Source: Perkinsus olseni (Eukaryota; Perkinsozoa; Perkinsida; Perkinsidae). Taken from it: 64,000 bases of DNA. Location: contig JABANP010000198.1 of assembly GCA_013115135.1 (NCBI GenBank), positions 1 to 64,000 of the forward strand. The letters run 5' to 3'. A model generated the notes under the pieces. It made no database searches. It was given only the letters and a program-made list of their open reading frames with translations, and had not been told where the DNA came from. The position numbers and the translations under genes were made by a program. This document shows, in pieces, positions 10,496-21,091 of the stretch (position 1 is its first letter; every line of letters starts with the position of its first letter).

Positions 10496-11464
10496 CTACT
10501 CCGCCATCTCAAGAATAATCTTTCCCTTAGCCCTGCGGCTCTTCTGCAACTCGTAGGCCTTCTTGCAGTTCTCCTCGTTGAAGCTGAGGACCTCCGCGAA
10601 CTGGATCTTGAGCTTTTTCTCGGCGACCAAGTTGGCTAGGAAGTCCAAGTCCTTAGTGTTGAAATCGGACAGGCACATCGAGTATCCCGACCTTTGCAGG
10701 TTGAAAGGCAGGGACCTTGACAGGAAGAATCTGAACCAATCCATGCGGCTGGGGGAGTTGATCGCCATGTACATGCCGCCCTTCTTGAGAGTCTGTCGGG
10801 CGGTGGGCTCATAGTCGAAGTCCTCGGGGCTTGTGACCGTATCATAGACGACATCGATGGTACCAGCAGGGCAGTCCTCGTTGGGGAGTTTAAAGCCTTC
10901 CTTGGTGTAGTCCATAACAACATCAGCACCCAATGACTTCACAAAGTCGCTGTTCTTACCACTGCATACAGCATAGACCTTGGCACCGAGGCTCTTAGCG
11001 ATCTGCACACCACTCGAGCCAGTACCACCACTTCCACCAATCACCAACACGTTCTTGCCAGCTTCAGTAACACCACCGTGTCTGAGGGCCTGCAAGCTGA
11101 CCAGACTAGCCACAGGTAGGGAGGCGGTGACCTTCGGGTCCACACCCTCGGGGACGTGAGCTATCTCAGCAACATTCGCCACCGAGTATTGAGCCAGAGA
11201 ACCTTGCACAGCCTTGCCGAAGACAACGTCGCCCTCCTTGAACTGGCCGGACCCAATAGTGACTTTCCCAGCGAAATCAATACCGACCGGACGACCTTTG
11301 ATCTGGCGGGACATGAATGGGACGTGGGGGAGCTTGTAGTCCACAGGATTGATACTGGCCGCGATGACCTTGACTTGAACCTGGGACTTGCCGGGCTTCG
11401 GCTTCGGCTGCTCGGCCGCCCAGGTCATCTCGTTGGTCTGAGGATGGTAGATGTAGGCTTGCAT
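10496..11464 (-). CDS. MDR quinone/enone oxidoreductase, copy 5
   Basis: A 322-residue intact zinc-free MDR reductase. QVQVKV near residue 29, NPVDYKLPHVP, GIDFAGKVTIGSG near 65, VLVIGGSGGTGSSG near 140, KSLGADVVMDY, and the C-terminus RAKGKIILEMAE. Its middle is nearly the same DNA as copy 4. Its C-terminal segment with LPFNLQRSGY instead resembles copy 6, so it is a mosaic of the two neighbours. Start: the first ATG (MQAYIYHPQ). Confidence 0.9.
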   Translation of the reverse strand: MQAYIYHPQTNEMTWAAEQPKPKPGKSQVQVKVIAASINPVDYKLPHVPFMSRQIKGRPVGIDFAGKVTIGSGQFKEGDVVFGKAVQGSLAQYSVANVAEIAHVPEGVDPKVTASLPVASLVSLQALRHGGVTEAGKNVLVIGGSGGTGSSGVQIAKSLGAKVYAVCSGKNSDFVKSLGADVVMDYTKEGFKLPNEDCPAGTIDVVYDTVTSPEDFDYEPTARQTLKKGGMYMAINSPSRMDWFRFFLSRSLPFNLQRSGYSMCLSDFNTKDLDFLANLVAEKKLKIQFAEVLSFNEENCKKAYELQKSRRAKGKIILEMAE

Positions 11465-12108
11465 GTTAAGATAGAGTTCACAACAACAACAAATCCTGGG
11501 GCTCGGGTAAGGCCACTTGCGTGCGTTTCGTTGGGATCGACTATTCCCTTTTTCGGTTGACCAGCTACGAGACCCTAGGTCGACTTTAAAGTCCTAAAAA
11601 ATCGCGAAAAAGTACGTAAAATATCCGCTGAGTATCCTTTCGAGCTGATAGAAAACGTTGCGAGCCTCGGAGCACCTAGTTAGACACCCTCTACTATCGC
11701 GAACCGACCTTCCGACTAGACGCTCCTGACCACCGAAACCTGACACGCCGCAAGAGTCTTCTTGTTTCAAAGCCACGAACGAACGCCGGAGACTCTGCCA
11801 CGAGACAAAAATTAGATACAGAATCAATTCTAAGATTTAGGGCCAGTCTCTCGAACTCCTCCTGCAGGGGAGCTCCGGAGAGAATAGCTCGACGAAGAAT
11901 CCGGCAGGAACAGCCGCCACCACAAGCACGACACAAAAATCTGTCTCCCTGGATTGGCCATGGGTCGACCTAAGATACCATCCAACGCCTAGCGAAGTAA
12001 CAACTCTGTGGTTCTATGAAGTAAGCAAATGAAATCGCACAGCCGATACGACAACAGCAGCGATAGCCTGCAGGAACCCCAGGCATTGCCAGAACATTTA
12101 TGCTACTT
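11465..12108. other. Intergenic, no gene seen
   Basis: No supported coding sequence. The first bases upstream of copy 5 hold an ACA/ACAACAACA run next to the start codon (about 11478-11492). Confidence 0.4.
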
Positions 12109-12291
12109 TCACAAGGTTAATGCACGGTAAGAGAAAACCACCGATTTGGTATCTTTATCAACCTCTAGCCAGAAATTGTCAACACTCATCACAACACAAA
12201 GATACTCAAGAAAATCTATGGTCTTATCATCATCATAATATTTAATAGTCAAATAATCCGACTTAGATGGCACGAGCAGGCCATACCACAT
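12109..12291 (-). CDS. Small open frame just after oxidoreductase copy 6
   Basis: A 60-codon ATG-started frame, MWYGLLVPSKS...RALTL, beginning 3 bp past the stop of copy 6 on the same strand. Composition is plausible (acidic, YYDDDKTIDF) but AT-rich compared with its neighbours, and I recognise no family. It could equally be 3' untranslated DNA. Confidence 0.2.
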   Translation of the reverse strand: MWYGLLVPSKSDYLTIKYYDDDKTIDFLEYLCVVMSVDNFWLEVDKDTKSVVFSYRALTL

Positions 12292-12294
12292 TTC

Positions 12295-13275
12295 TCACAA
12301 CTTCTGTTCCATATCGATCACAACTTTCCCCTTAACACGACGACTCTTAAGTAAATCAAAGGCCTTCCGACAGCCCTCCTCAGTAAAGGGCAGCACTTCC
12401 TGCAGGGGCACATTCAGCTCGCCATTCATCACCATACCAGCGAGAGTGTCCAAGTCCTGCGTACGGGCGTCGGAGGTGACCATAAAGTAGCCCGACCTCT
12501 GCAGGTTGAAAGGCAGGAAGCTCGACAAAATCGCCCTGGCCAAGTCTAGCTTGCTAGGGGAGTTGGTCGTGATGTACTTGCCACCTTGCCTCAGCGACTT
12601 CCTCGCCAGAGGCTCGTAGTTCATGTCCTCGGGACTCGAGACCGTATCAAAGACTACGTCAATGCTGTCCGTCGGGCATTGCTTGTTAGGGAAGGCGAAG
12701 CCGCTCTTACTGTAGTCCAGGATCTCATCAGCCCCCAGCGACTTAACAAATTCCTCGTTCTTGCCACTGCTAACGCCCCAGACCTTCGCCCCGAGGCTCT
12801 TAGCGATCTGCACACCCATACAGCCAACGCCACCACTGGCGCCGATGATCAGCACATTCCTCGTGGACTCGCTGATCTGCCCTTTACGAAGCGCGGCAAG
12901 GGCGGTAGTGCTCGCCGTTGGCAGACCAGCAGCAGTCGTGTGGTCCATGCCCTCAGGCACCTTAGCGATCCGGCTGGCGTCGGCAGTTGTGTACTCAGCC
13001 AGAGCCCCTTTGAAAGTCACCCCATAGACGATATCCCCCTCCTTGAAATCACCATTGGGGACGGTCACCTTACCAGAGAAATCGAAGCCTACCGGACGAC
13101 CCCTGAGCAGGTAGGAGCTAAAGGGAACCATCGTCGGCAGCTTGTAGTCCAACGGGTTCATACCAACCGCCATCACCTTCACCTGGACCTGCGATCGCCC
13201 GGGCTTCGGAATCTTAACATCACCCTCGTGCCAGGCCATATCGCCTGCCTTGTCGCCGTAGGTGAAGGCTTTCAT
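12295..13275 (-). CDS. MDR quinone/enone oxidoreductase, copy 6
   Basis: A 326-residue intact gene, the most divergent of the eight. The family landmarks are present: QVQVKV, NPLDYKLP, GFDFSGKV (Ser replaces the usual Ala), VLIIGASGGVGCMG and KSLGADEILDY, with RVKGKVVIDM at the end. It lacks the near-identical central blocks seen in copies 1, 4, 5, 7 and 8, so it has escaped recent homogenisation. The frame continues 26 codons upstream, but ATG 13275 aligns with the MKAF start of the other copies, and an AG (in CTGTGCAG) lies some 25 bases upstream as a possible splice acceptor. Confidence 0.88.
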   Translation of the reverse strand: MKAFTYGDKAGDMAWHEGDVKIPKPGRSQVQVKVMAVGMNPLDYKLPTMVPFSSYLLRGRPVGFDFSGKVTVPNGDFKEGDIVYGVTFKGALAEYTTADASRIAKVPEGMDHTTAAGLPTASTTALAALRKGQISESTRNVLIIGASGGVGCMGVQIAKSLGAKVWGVSSGKNEEFVKSLGADEILDYSKSGFAFPNKQCPTDSIDVVFDTVSSPEDMNYEPLARKSLRQGGKYITTNSPSKLDLARAILSSFLPFNLQRSGYFMVTSDARTQDLDTLAGMVMNGELNVPLQEVLPFTEEGCRKAFDLLKSRRVKGKVVIDMEQKL

Positions 13276-13349
13276 AGTAACAAAAGAATAGTTCCGCTGC
13301 ACAGAAGGATTCACGATGCCACCAGACACAACTCGGTTCGGCCAGAAAC

Positions 13350-14185
13350 TCATTGGTGGTCATCAACTTGAGGAAGGGACAGACCAACACTCGCAGCGGA
13401 CTTCTTCAGGTCCATCTCCTGCTCCGCAGGCACCGCTATGTCGTAGTAGTCCAGGAGGGATCGCAGAGACTTCACCGAGTTGACGTAGTCCAGGTACCTG
13501 GCATTCAACATCCTCTCACAAGGCACCTCCGAGTTGCATTAGACAGACTAGGAAGTCGAGCAGGCGGGAAGGCTCCGCTAAGGATGCAGTTTGTAAGAGC
13601 CAGAGCAGCTCAGCCTTAAGTAATTAATGGGGCGTGTCGGCATCAGTGAGTTACATAGGGCAAAGCACAGACGCTATCCGCTAGCCGGAGACGAAGATAG
13701 TCATTCACAATTTGTGAAGGATGTAAAGCCCTTGTAGCCGCTAGTAACTTTCTCATACCCTCAACACGACCAAAGTGTGTTCTACGCTTATAATTCTGAT
13801 ACAACAAAACCAAAACCATAAGAAACCCCTCCAGTTTCGAAGCTGTGAAAATCATTAGTAATCACAACCGACAACTTTCCCCGCTCGCCATTCGGCAAAG
13901 TATCAGGCATCAATCACCGCTGAGCATGATCTCACCCCTCGACCCGTACTACATTTCCTGGCGCCCTACGCCGGCATTGCCGCCCACAGCCTTCATCCAG
14001 AGACTCTCCCGCTTAGCCTCCTCACGGTCGACCCTCTCTTCCCCTTCTCTCAGCCTCGCAAATTCCCTCTCCCTCTCCGGATTCTTAACGATGCCCGCTG
14101 CTTGCAACTGCCCGACCGTCGCGAACGGCCGTACGGGGAACCGGAGAACCAACGGCAGGCCTTGAGTAGCGACTCGGGTGAGCAT
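13350..14185 (-). CDS. Predicted small mitochondrial protein, two exons
   Basis: Exon 1 is 14185-13953 and exon 2 is 13512-13350, joined by a GT-AG intron in phase to give 131 residues. The N-terminus (MLTRVATQ, then LRFPVRPFATVG) is rich in arginine and small hydrophobic residues without acids, like a mitochondrial targeting peptide. A charged helical stretch PEREREFARLREGEERVDRE follows. The second exon reads LNARYLDYVNSVKSLRSLLD and ends at TGA. I do not recognise the family; a small subunit of a mitochondrial complex is a guess. The exon 2 acceptor (GTGAGAG) has a poor pyrimidine tract, so the join needs transcript support. The gene lies 75 bp upstream of copy 6 on the same strand. Confidence 0.5.
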
Positions 14186-14303
14186 CTTCGAACTTCTCAA
14201 GAAAAGCAAGGCGATCTGTTTTATTAACAATAACCGCAATTTCCGATCAACTCACACAACGCATGAGCTTTCGCAAGAAGCTTAGTAGGTGAAGATGATG
14301 AAA

Positions 14304-15482
14304 TCACTCGACAACAGGCAGCTGCTTCTCCATCGTGTAAGCGTCCTTGGGGTCAAGGTCAGGGTAGTAGCCCGGGACCTCGGCCACCTTCTCGAAACCG
14401 TGCTTCTCGTAAAACGATATCGCTGAAGCGTTATTTATCTGACAGGGGGAATGGTAGGAAATCCAACCGCAAAGATTCCTAGCAGCAAAAACACAAACCA
14501 CGTTCTAGGTTGCTCAGTGTTGCGTAAGTTAGCCTTAGCGCTCATCACTAATGTACGTGATGAGCGACCGACCTGCCTCAGAATCCACCCCGAGTTACCT
14601 GGACGTCGAGAGAGATCTTCACAACCTGACCGGCGAGGCCAGTTTCCTCGGCACGGTGCTGTCCATGATGATGGCTGGCTGATCGAGCCTTAGCCTCGCG
14701 CTCCAAGCGTAGGGCCTCTGTCCTCTTCTCGAGGTCCTCTTGGAGGGCATTGAGGAGAGTAGTGGCTACTCGACACCGTCGGAACATTGGTAAAACCGAA
14801 AGGGTCATGATGTACCTGTTGGTGAGGTCTGGACGGAGCATCCATCTATGACAACAGAGACAGCGCGGACAATGATAACAACAATGACGAGAGCACGAAG
14901 TTGGTGTCACCAACAGCAACGAGAACTGATAAGACTCTCAAATTCATTTACCGGTACTACTCTTGCCGCTACCTTCAAGAGAACAGTGAGAGGATAACCG
15001 ATAATTACTACCAGCGGATGATTGCTGCCACCATCAGACCCTCTATTACATTTTCATGCCTTGTGAAGGGTCCTTAGGGTCAACCGCCATCATTCGGCAT
15101 CCGATAGAGCCGACCAAAACGTCGCACATGTATGCGAGTTTAACAAAGCCGCCGTTGTCCTTGAACTTGAGGAGGCCCTCATAGAGATGGTCGCCGTAGC
15201 GCACCGGGAACGTCAATTGATTCAGCAGCTTCACTTGGGCGATGTTCTGAGCAGCAGAGAGAAACAACATCAACGACGAGGCCGATCCTGAGCGTCAAGC
15301 CCGTTGGGAACTCAGAATAAACTTTTACACGTCAAATGCGGTTGAGTGAAGGCCCTCACCTTGTCAGTCAGGTCCACCAGTATGAGGCGAAAAGGGGGCT
15401 TTTCGAGAGACTCGAGGACGGCATTGGATCGGAGTTCTGCAGGGGGCAGTTGGGCATCGGTCACGGCAGTCGTTGAGGGCAT
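14304..15482 (-). CDS. NAA50: N-alpha-acetyltransferase 50-like (GNAT)
   Basis: Four exons (15482-15360, 15246-15050, 14815-14599, 14438-14304) join in phase at GT-AG introns to give 223 residues. Landmarks match NAA50, the catalytic GNAT subunit that acetylates nascent N-termini and acts in sister-chromatid cohesion: VKLLNQLTFPVRYGDHLY (substrate side), KLAYMCDVLVGSIGCRM, YIMTLSVLP (core strand), and NNASAISFYEKHGFE with YYPDLDPKDAYTMEK at the end. Two oddities stand out. The acetyl-CoA loop, usually R/Q-x-x-G-x-G/A, reads RRCRVA at residues 119-124, with Arg for the first Gly. A 30-residue charged insert (EKRTEALRLEREAKARSAS...) extends the helix after it. The 40-residue N-terminal extension is unusual for the family. 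Confidence 0.8.
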
Positions 15483-16620
15483 AGCAGAGCAAGGGCAAGA
15501 AAAGAACACCTGGATGATGAAGATGCTTTATCGACGTTCTTGAGAATCCTCGGACTGCTGTATGCTCTCCTCAGTCTCGAGAGGCCTCCGCGATCGAGGC
15601 CTTCCCTGAGGACTTGGAAGCCGCGTCAGAAACCACTCCCTCAAGGGCCCCTACACATAAAAATTTAGATCCTCGAGGAAGCTTCAACCGGTTTTTCAAA
15701 GGAATTCGATGGTCCAATTTCGATCGCCGATATTCTCTATTTGTTCAGCTCACGTTTACGCGGGGGGCTGAGCGGCGCTCGATGCAGAGCGCTGTGGCAG
15801 TGGGCCTCTACTGTAGCGTTCTGCCTCGAAGTGGTAGCAATCCTGTGGAAAGACGGGGAATCGCTGTCGAGACCCAATGCTGCTGATCAGCGATTCCTCG
15901 CGGCAGATTTTATGCTATATGGTGGAACGGATGGATCCACGATCACACCTCGGAAGGTACCAGGTTCGATTCATGGAGGCGTTACATTTTCAACCGCATG
16001 GTGAGAAGAATCGTATTTTTCTTCGATCGTTCCATCGAGTGCCATCTCGATGATCCTCGGGCCCTTTCGGTAAGTGTTAAACACGTCATCACACGGTGAC
16101 CAATAGTATGACATAGAGCATAACCGCCTAGTTCTGAGATGAGGATTTGGGAGACGGTGAACGCTCAGACTGTGGCAGGCCCCGATGGTGCTCCCGAAGT
16201 CTCCGTCGGGAGTCCCGACTCGGGACAGAAGGCCGTTACCAATGCAGCTGGTTAGCAGCTACTCAACGCTACGGGGAGTGAAGTTCGCTCCTACTTCGAA
16301 TCGGTCCGTCCTGTGCTGAGAGACGTGGCGATTGTTGTACGATGTACAGCACGATGTATAAGGAAAGCTTCTTCTGTGCTGTGAATCGAACTGGCTAGCC
16401 GACTCCACAGTGCAGTGATGCTCAAGCACATCAGCAAGTGCTCCCAAAGGCACTTTACGGATCATCATGGCCGCATACTGTTGCATGAACAACACAACTC
16501 CCACTCGACTGGCTGGTCCGCATGACCTGACCCGCTTGGGGGGACTGCGGCAATCCGAGTCTAACTAATGACGGCAGTATCTGTCCCTGAAGACAGTCGT
16601 GGATGTCAGAGTGTTGTATT
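15483..16620. other. Intergenic, no gene seen
   Basis: No supported gene. A tRNA B-box-like sequence (AGGTTCGATTC) lies at about 15962-15972 without the rest of a tRNA. Confidence 0.4.
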
Positions 16621-16735
16621 CTTCTTACTCATACGTGGAACACAAGGCCAAAGGGAGCTTGTGGAATGGATCTAATGAAAGAGCTATTGCCCAGACTACT
16701 CTGCACGCATAAACATAGACGGAGCGTAACACAGA
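16621..16735 (+). mobile_element. R3 short repeat copy
   Basis: Contains CTTACTCATACGTGGAACAC, AAGGCCAAAGGGAGC, CCCAGACTACT and ACGCATAAACATAGACGGAG. It is similar along its length to the copies at 8743-8858 (opposite strand) and 44155-44275. It is not flanked by R1, so the family moves on its own. Confidence 0.7.
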
Positions 16736-17345
16736 GCCAGGGCACGCTAGTACGCAAGTTTGTCCCCGCGACCAGGGGGTTCTGCAAACCTCCCGAGGCT
16801 TCTCTACGTCTCTTGTATAACTGGTCAGGTCCCTCACCCACAAACCTGATTGCCTCCATCAAAGTTGAACATTGGTAGAAGATCACAGTATTCAAACTGC
16901 CTAAATACGAACCCGTAGAGTTCCCTTCCCCTGGCGCACTTGGTTCATGTCATTGTCTCCTGCAACGGAGCCGCAAAGACGCTTTCGGTGGGGACGGTGA
17001 GCACTCTCTGCATATATTGCGGCATCAGGAAGGTTAATGACGGAGAGCAGTGATGCTCTATCGAGCTCATACTCAGGAAACGGCCGGTTTAGTGCTACCG
17101 TTAACGATGAATGTCCACCATTCGGGTGGGTGGTGATGGCGCGTTCCTCTTGCACATGCGTGCTACCCACAGCCGAAAGCTGAGCCGTCGCGGTGGACTC
17201 TCAGCGGCTTATCATCGCTGCTACTACTGCTCTTCGAAGCCAATTCTGGCAGCCAATTCTACCGCCCATTCACTCGACGGTGCTCACGAAGAAGTACGAC
17301 CGCTAGCCCCACATGGCTCCGCAACTCTCAGTTTTTTCTTCTAGA

Positions 17346-18308
17346 ATGAAGGCTTTCGTTTACAGTCCAGACGACGGCAGCATAGTCCCTTCTAAGAGCG
17401 CCTTGTCCATTCCGAAGCCCTCGGCAGGCCAGGTCCAAGTTAAAGTCATCGCCGCTGGGGTCAACCCCGTTGATGTTAAGTTCCCCAATATTCCGATCGT
17501 TGGGAAGACCGCCAAAGGGCGGGCCGCCGGTTTCGATTTTGCAGGAGAAGTGACCATTGGTTCCGGTGAGTACAAGAAGGGTGATCTGGTCTACGGCGTA
17601 GCTCGCCAAGGCTCCTTCTGTGAGTATACCGTGGCTGATGTGTCTCGTATTGCCCGCATTCCGAAGGGCATGTCACCCGTCGTCGCCGCCTCCTTGCCGA
17701 TAGCCACCCTGGTTAGTCTACAGGCTCTGAAGCAAGGTGGCGTTTTGGCTCCCGGCAAGAGTGTCCTCATCATTGGTGCCAGCGGTGGTACCGGAGCAAG
17801 TGCCGTACAGATCGCCAAGGCCCACGGTGCGAAGGTCTATGCCGTCTGCAGCGGAAGGAACGCTGATTACGTTAAGTCCCTCGGTGCCGATGTGGTCCTC
17901 GATTACACTAAGGACGGCTTCCAGCTCCCCAACGACCAGTGCCCAGCCGGTACCGTTGATATGGTCTATGACTGTGTGGTAGCCCCAGGGGAAACAAACT
18001 ATGAGCCCACTGCTCGGCAGACTCTCACCAAAGAGGGGATGTACATCGGTGTCAATGGCTCGGAGCCTGATGACTGGCTGGCGTACTTCATCGAACCTCG
18101 TGTACCCTTTCCCGTTCAAAGACCTAACTACTCCGTGGTCCTCGTTCAAGTGAATACCGAGGAGCTCGTTGAGCTCACGTCTCTGGTCACAGCTGGGAAG
18201 CTGAAGGTCGATATTCAAGAGCTGCCTCTTACTGATGAGGGCATCGACACAGCTGTGAAGGCCATTAGGGGCCGTCGCATTCGCGGTAAAATCGTTATCG
18301 TCGTGTGA
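17346..18308 (+). CDS. MDR quinone/enone oxidoreductase, copy 7
   Basis: A 320-residue intact zinc-free MDR reductase, the first of two on the plus strand. An ATG 11 codons upstream is in frame, but TTTTTTCTTCTAG directly precedes the ATG at 17346. That is a strong splice acceptor, so translation most likely starts at MKAFVYS, as in the other copies. Motifs: QVQVKV near residue 27, GFDFAGEVTIGSG near 60, VLIIGASGGTGASA near 140, KSLGADVVLDY, and the C-terminus RGKIVIVV. The DNA of the central region differs at only a few positions from copy 1, although that copy lies 15 kb away in the opposite orientation. Confidence 0.92.
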   Translation: MKAFVYSPDDGSIVPSKSALSIPKPSAGQVQVKVIAAGVNPVDVKFPNIPIVGKTAKGRAAGFDFAGEVTIGSGEYKKGDLVYGVARQGSFCEYTVADVSRIARIPKGMSPVVAASLPIATLVSLQALKQGGVLAPGKSVLIIGASGGTGASAVQIAKAHGAKVYAVCSGRNADYVKSLGADVVLDYTKDGFQLPNDQCPAGTVDMVYDCVVAPGETNYEPTARQTLTKEGMYIGVNGSEPDDWLAYFIEPRVPFPVQRPNYSVVLVQVNTEELVELTSLVTAGKLKVDIQELPLTDEGIDTAVKAIRGRRIRGKIVIVV

Positions 18309-19092
18309 GTCTCGGTGTACGCGCGCTGAGGCGGAGCGTTCCAGCCCGTGGCAAAATGCCCTTCTGTCGCGCTTCTGGTGTTCTGGTTATTATTATCCTC
18401 ATGAGTTTGTTGATCGTTCCCATTCTCTTCTCGGGGAGCGGAAGCCGGGGAATCTTCCGCGGCTTCGAGGCTTCTACTTTTCGTTTACATAAGGCGAGCT
18501 TTATTTCCTACAGCTGCTTGCGTTATTCCAGTTAAAAAGTGTTCGGAAAACTGAACACTTGCACCGATCCAGCATGGCTTGTCGGGGCGCCAAAGGAACA
18601 GACAGCAGGGAAGCAAGGATTCTCACGCGGGTCAACATGCACCCATCGAGGTAGACCACCTGTAGAGGAGGGTCAATCGCGAAGGTTGTTGTGCCATTCG
18701 GGTGTATCGGGTGACATAGAACGCACACATAGGAAGAAGCGTGGTAAGCCATGTAAGGTTTCCTGGCTTCTCGAACTGACTACTCGAGTGGTAGGTGTCA
18801 CCATGGTTGGTGTCACCACCAGCCAGTGGTGAACGTTACTGAAGCAGCAGGCAACAGATGTTTTCAAAATCATTTAGATGACTCGGACTGGTGCGAACCT
18901 TCCCCAATACTTTTTCGGACTGAGCCGAGTGGCGTGTCTCTCCGCAGTGAAGGCCAGTATCAGCACTACAAGGCCCCATTGCACATGGAAACTGGGGACA
19001 GAGCGCCGAAAAGAGCATGTGTGCATGCGTGCTACCGCCGGAACCCTCCGCTTAGCGGCTGATCTACTGGCCTCTCAAGTTACTTACTGGTG
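18309..19092. other. Intergenic, no gene seen
   Basis: Spacer between copies 7 and 8. Frames are short and unrecognisable. GGTGTCACCATGGTTGGTGTCACC at about 18797 is a small direct repeat. Confidence 0.45.
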
Positions 19093-20046
19093 ATGAAGGC
19101 CTGTATCTACAGACCCGACGACGGAGAGATCGTCTTCTCCAAGGAAGATATGCCGGTCCCTCAACCGTCCGACGGGCAGGTCCAGGTTAAGGTTCTCGCA
19201 GCCAGCATCAATCCGGTCGACCTTGGTCTTCCGCACATGCCAATTGTCAAGCAAAACGCTGTTGGCCGACCGGCAGGTTTTGACTTTGCAGGAGAAGTGA
19301 CCATTGGTTCCGGTGAGTACAAGAAGGGTGATCTGGTCTACGGCGTAGCTCGCCAAGGCTCCTTCTGTGAGTATACCGTGGCTGATGTGTCTCGTATTGC
19401 CCGCATTCCGAAGGGCATGTCACCCGTCGTCGCCGCCTCCTTGCCGGTTGCCTCTTTGGCTAGTCTACAGGCTCTGAAGGAGGGCGACGTCTTGGCTTCC
19501 GGCAAGAACGTGCTGATACTCGGTGCCAGCGGTGGTACCGGAGCGAGTGCCGTACAGATCGCCAAGGCCCACGGTGCGAAGGTCTATGCCGTCTGTAGCG
19601 GAAGGAACGCTGATTACGTTAAGTCCCTCGGTGCCGATGTGGTCCTCGATTACACTAAGGACGGCTTCCAGCTCCCCAACGACCAGTGCCCAGCTGACAG
19701 CATAGACGCGGCCCTCGACTGCGTGAAGACCCCGAACTACGAGCCCTCCGCCCGGAAGGTCCTCAAGAGAGACGCCAACTATGTCGCCCTTGGATCAGAC
19801 AGTCTCACAGACCGACTGGCCTACTTCATCGAACCCTTAGTGCCATTCCCTGTCCAGAGGCCGAACTATCGTCAAGTCCTTGTTCAAGTGAACACCGAAG
19901 AGCTCAACGAGCTATCCTCATTGGTGGTCTCGGGCAAACTCAAGGTTACGATCGAGGAGCTGCCCTTCACTGAGCAGGGTTGCGCTGCAGCAGTGAAATC
20001 TATCAAGGGCCGTCGCAACCGCGGCAAGGTCGTCATTGCTATGTAG
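19093..20046 (+). CDS. MDR quinone/enone oxidoreductase, copy 8
   Basis: A 317-residue intact zinc-free MDR reductase, starting at ATG 19093 (MKACIYRPDDG). Motifs: QVQVKV, NPVDLGLP, GFDFAGEVTIGSG, VLILGASGGTGASA, KSLGADVVLDY, and the C-terminus NRGKVVIAM. The block from GEVTIGSG to SPVVAASLP and the block from GASGGTG to about NDQCPA are shared almost exactly with copies 1 and 7. Between and after them it diverges, including a short deletion where others read VTSPED (here VKTPNYEPSAR). This is a clear mosaic. Confidence 0.92.
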   Translation: MKACIYRPDDGEIVFSKEDMPVPQPSDGQVQVKVLAASINPVDLGLPHMPIVKQNAVGRPAGFDFAGEVTIGSGEYKKGDLVYGVARQGSFCEYTVADVSRIARIPKGMSPVVAASLPVASLASLQALKEGDVLASGKNVLILGASGGTGASAVQIAKAHGAKVYAVCSGRNADYVKSLGADVVLDYTKDGFQLPNDQCPADSIDAALDCVKTPNYEPSARKVLKRDANYVALGSDSLTDRLAYFIEPLVPFPVQRPNYRQVLVQVNTEELNELSSLVVSGKLKVTIEELPFTEQGCAAAVKSIKGRRNRGKVVIAM

Positions 20047-20779
20047 GGGTACCGCTAGTTTGGAGCATCTTACCTCAGAAGGAGCGTCGCCTTCCGTTCA
20101 TCCGATCAACAGTTGTTTGTTGTGAAATGCCTTTTCCTGCATAGGGGCAGTGTGGTAGTGATCGCAAAATGTGCACTTCCAATTTTTTCGTTGTTTTGAC
20201 CCGTGGGTTTTGCGTTCGACGGTCACCGAGCTGGGGCCTATTTCACACGGCCTCCACTAACATGCCACTACCACTAAGGGGCGGATTTTCCAAAGTGACA
20301 CTTATTGCGTAGGACCTTGGATCAGATGACTTGGTCACTTAGCGACGGTTAGTTTAGGGGCCACTTGAGTCAAGTGGCCCTTAAGGATCACTTTTTTTCA
20401 GTCAGTCTGGCTTGTCTGGCGCTGTTGCTTAGTCGCTGCTTCCGCATCTTTGGTGCGATGGGAGAGCAGCCGACCGTTAGCTCAGTATCACAAACCTGCG
20501 GAGGATCGATCCGCACACACGTCATTTTGTGTTGAGGGACAATTCGGAGCGGTTTCAGGGAGGTCCGAAGCTCCCTTGCGAATTCGGTGAAGTGGTTGTG
20601 AATCAGATGGACGAACAATTAAAGGGACGAACAGGTTAGCGCACGCCCAGACAATAGATAAAGTCCTGAGGACGAACATCTCGAATGGACGAACACTGAG
20701 ACGGACGAACAGCTGACTGAGAAAGTGTAGCCGACACAAGGTGCAGACGCAGTTTACTGCCAGCTGTGTTCGAGATGTT

Positions 20780-20842
20780 TTGGTCTAGCGGATACACGTG
20801 TAGCTTTTCATCAGGAACGCCCAAGTTCGATCCCTGCGAATT
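20780..20842 (+). other. tRNA-like sequence (A and B boxes)
   Basis: TGGTCTAGCGGATACACG resembles a pol III A box and AGTTCGATCCC a B box, about 45 bases apart as in tRNA genes. No acceptor stem can be drawn, so it is a tRNA-derived or SINE-like remnant, not a functional tRNA. It lies inside the 1.27-kb element. Confidence 0.4.
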
Positions 20843-21030
20843 GTCATTTAACTTCTGGAGCTATTGGCGAAGGCAGTTGTGCATAAGTTATGCTGCTTGA
20901 GGAGCTGAAGTACTGGTCTCGAGCCGATAACAGCCACGGAGCCATGAAGCGCACTGCGGCAAGCCGAGGGCTCCACTACCGGAGGAAAACACACACTACG
21001 GTTCAATGACCGATGATGTATCAAGGTATT

Positions 21031-21091
21031 TTTGGTCAAGTGGATAAGGGTCGCTACTGACAACCCGAGAACCCTGGTTCGAACCACACGG
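21031..21091 (+). other. tRNA-like sequence (A and B boxes)
   Basis: TGGTCAAGTGGATAAGG is a good A box and GGTTCGAACC a perfect B box. The stems between them do not fold as a canonical tRNA. It is the second such module in the element. Confidence 0.45.

Noticed and set aside
12586..13371. A 261-codon plus-strand frame opposite oxidoreductase copy 6
   Set aside because: It is antisense to a well-supported gene. Similar antisense frames occur opposite the other copies, which follows from their codon use.
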